From: CAZRZN01 sp964604565
Lineage (GTDB): Bacteria > Pseudomonadota > Alphaproteobacteria > Rhodobacterales > Rhodobacteraceae
DNA: 21,703 nt
Assembly (NCBI GenBank): GCA_964604565.1
Contig: CAZRZN010000046.1
Span: 1-21,703 of the forward strand
Reading direction: 5' to 3'
Shown here: one piece after another, positions 20,550 through 21,703 of the stretch
How the letters are laid out: each line of letters begins with the position of its first letter
Position numbering within the stretch: position 1 is the first letter of the stretch
Made by a program: the position numbers and the translations under genes
Notes under the pieces: model-generated
What the model saw: the letters and a program-made list of their open reading frames with translations, nothing else
Database searches by the model: none
Told to the model about the DNA's origin: nothing

Positions 20550-21703
20550 TCAGCCGTGCGCCGCCTCGGCGGCCTTTTCGCGACGACCAACCAATTCCTC
20601 GGCGACAAGGAATGCCAACTCAAGGGATTGGGACGCGTTCAGACGCGGATCGCAGGCCGTGTGATAGCGGTCCGACAGATCCTCATCCGTCACTTCTCTC
20701 ACGCCGCCGGTGCACTCGGTGACGTCGAGACCCGTCATTTCGAAATGCACGCCGCCGGGGATCGTGCCCTCGGCTTCATGGATGGCAAAGAATTCGCGCA
20801 CTTCGCGCAGGACGGAATCGAAGGGCCGCGTCTTGTAGCCCGTGGCCGACTTGATGGTGTTGCCATGCATCGGATCGCAAACCCAGGTGACATTGGCGCC
20901 CTCTTCCTGAACCGCCTTGATGAGGCGCGGCAGGTTCTCGCCCACCTTGCCCGCGCCAAAGCGCGCGATCAGTGTCAGTTTGCCTTCCTCGTTGGTCGGG
21001 TTGAGGCGTTGCATCAGGATCTTCAGATCCTCGGCTGTTGTTGTCGGGCCGCATTTCAGGCCTACGGGGTTCAGAACACCGCGCGCATATTCCACATGCG
21101 CCCCGTCCGGCTGACGCGTGCGGTCGCCGATCCAGATCATGTGCCCCGACCCTGCCAGCCAGTTGCCGGACGTGGAATCCATGCGGCACAGCGCCTCTTC
21201 ATACTCCAGCAGAAGCGACTCGTGGCTGGTGTAGAATTCGACCGTCTGCAGCGTATGGGCCTGCTCGCCAGAGACGCCGGCAGCCTTGATGAAATCCAGC
21301 GTATCGGTGATCCGGCCGGCCATCTCGCGGTATTTTGCGGCCTTCTCTCCTTCGATGAAACCCAGCGTCCATGCGTGCACCTTGTGAACATCCGCGAACC
21401 CGCCGGTCGAAAAGGCCCGCAACAGGTTCAGCGAGGCGGCCGCCTGCGTGTAGGCCTGCAACATCTTTCGCGGATCGGGGGTGCGCGCCTCGGACGTGAA
21501 GGCCAGTTCGTTGATGATGTCGCCACGGTAGCTGGGCAGTTCGACACCATTCACGGTTTCCGTCGGGGCAGAGCGCGGCTTGGCGAACTGGCCCGCCATG
21601 CGGCCCACCTTGACCACCGGAACCTTGGCCCCGTAGGTCAGAACCATTGCCATTTGCAGCATCACCTTGAAGGTGTCGCGGATCGCATCGGCTGAAAACT
21701 GTT
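20550..21703 (-). CDS. Class II 3-deoxy-7-phosphoheptulonate (DAHP) synthase, 5' end beyond the window
   Basis: The enzyme joins phosphoenolpyruvate and erythrose-4-phosphate in the first step of the shikimate pathway. The window holds about the last 383 residues; codons continue in frame past an internal GTG (21665) and ATG (21662) to the window edge (Q-F-S-A-D-A-I-R-D-T-F-K-V-M-L-Q), so the gene starts further right. Class II marks are G-R-M-A-G-Q-F-A-K-P-R-S, Y-R-G-D-I-I-N, L-K-C-G-P-T-T, R-F-G-A-G-K-V-G-E-N-L-P and C-D-P-M-H-G-N-T, with the metal- and PEP-binding Cys, His and Glu residues present. Class II enzymes are usually about 450-460 residues, so roughly 70-80 are missing. It ends 42 bp before the bidirectional terminator. 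Some annotations use aroG for this gene. Confidence 0.95.
   Translation of the reverse strand, partial: QFSADAIRDTFKVMLQMAMVLTYGAKVPVVKVGRMAGQFAKPRSAPTETVNGVELPSYRGDIINELAFTSEARTPDPRKMLQAYTQAAASLNLLRAFSTGGFADVHKVHAWTLGFIEGEKAAKYREMAGRITDTLDFIKAAGVSGEQAHTLQTVEFYTSHESLLLEYEEALCRMDSTSGNWLAGSGHMIWIGDRTRQPDGAHVEYARGVLNPVGLKCGPTTTAEDLKILMQRLNPTNEEGKLTLIARFGAGKVGENLPRLIKAVQEEGANVTWVCDPMHGNTIKSATGYKTRPFDSVLREVREFFAIHEAEGTIPGGVHFEMTGLDVTECTGGVREVTDEDLSDRYHTACDPRLNASQSLELAFLVAEELVGRREKAAEAAHG

Overview
The window looks like chromosomal DNA of a marine Rhodobacteraceae (Roseobacter-group) alphaproteobacterium. The basis is high GC with long antisense shadow frames, the protein flavour (EF-Ts, S2, class II DAHP synthase, an alphaproteobacterial PAS protein), and a GC-rich intergenic element at 14170-14227 of a kind I recall from this family. 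I see no tRNA, rRNA, CRISPR array, prophage, transposase or integrase. I assign 19 protein-coding genes. The last (class II DAHP synthase) runs off the right edge and lacks its N-terminus.

Layout. 1-2250: a LysR regulator divergent from glutaryl-CoA dehydrogenase, with a perfect palindrome between them. 2250-3870: an orphan LuxR-type regulator with altered ligand-pocket residues, flanked by two gene-free stretches; the right one holds a perfect 13-bp inverted repeat. 3868-5653 (minus): rpsB-tsf with a clear intrinsic terminator and a structured rpsB leader. 5916-7220 (minus): a HupE/UreJ-like membrane protein. 7464-13689 (minus): the phosphate operon pstS-pstC-pstA-pstB-phoU-phoB, with a four-repeat Pho box upstream of pstS. 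14380-16595 (minus): a trans-sulfuration PLP enzyme directly followed by phoR, a kinase with no visible membrane segment. 16793-17293 (plus): a probable SnoaL-like protein. 17304-19370 (minus): yicC-gmk-hexapeptide (gamma-carbonic-anhydrase-like) cluster. 19563-20303 (plus): a PAS-domain protein with a hairpin-rich 3' region. 20550-21703 (minus): DAHP synthase, sharing a bidirectional terminator with the PAS gene.

How the genes work together. PstSCAB imports phosphate, and PhoU couples transporter state to the PhoR kinase. PhoR phosphorylates PhoB, which should bind the Pho boxes and switch on the pst operon, including phoB itself. phoR lies outside that operon, about 690 bp upstream and behind a sulfur amino-acid gene, so kinase and regulator supply may be controlled separately. 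The LysR/gcdH pair is a self-contained catabolic module (glutaryl-CoA to crotonyl-CoA). The rest is mainly housekeeping: translation, nucleotide and aromatic amino-acid synthesis.

No wholly new multi-gene system is evident. The best leads are the LuxR solo without the canonical AHL-contacting Asp, the apparently soluble PhoR, the 13-bp inverted repeat at 3691-3737, the structured 3' region after the PAS gene, and the rpsB leader.
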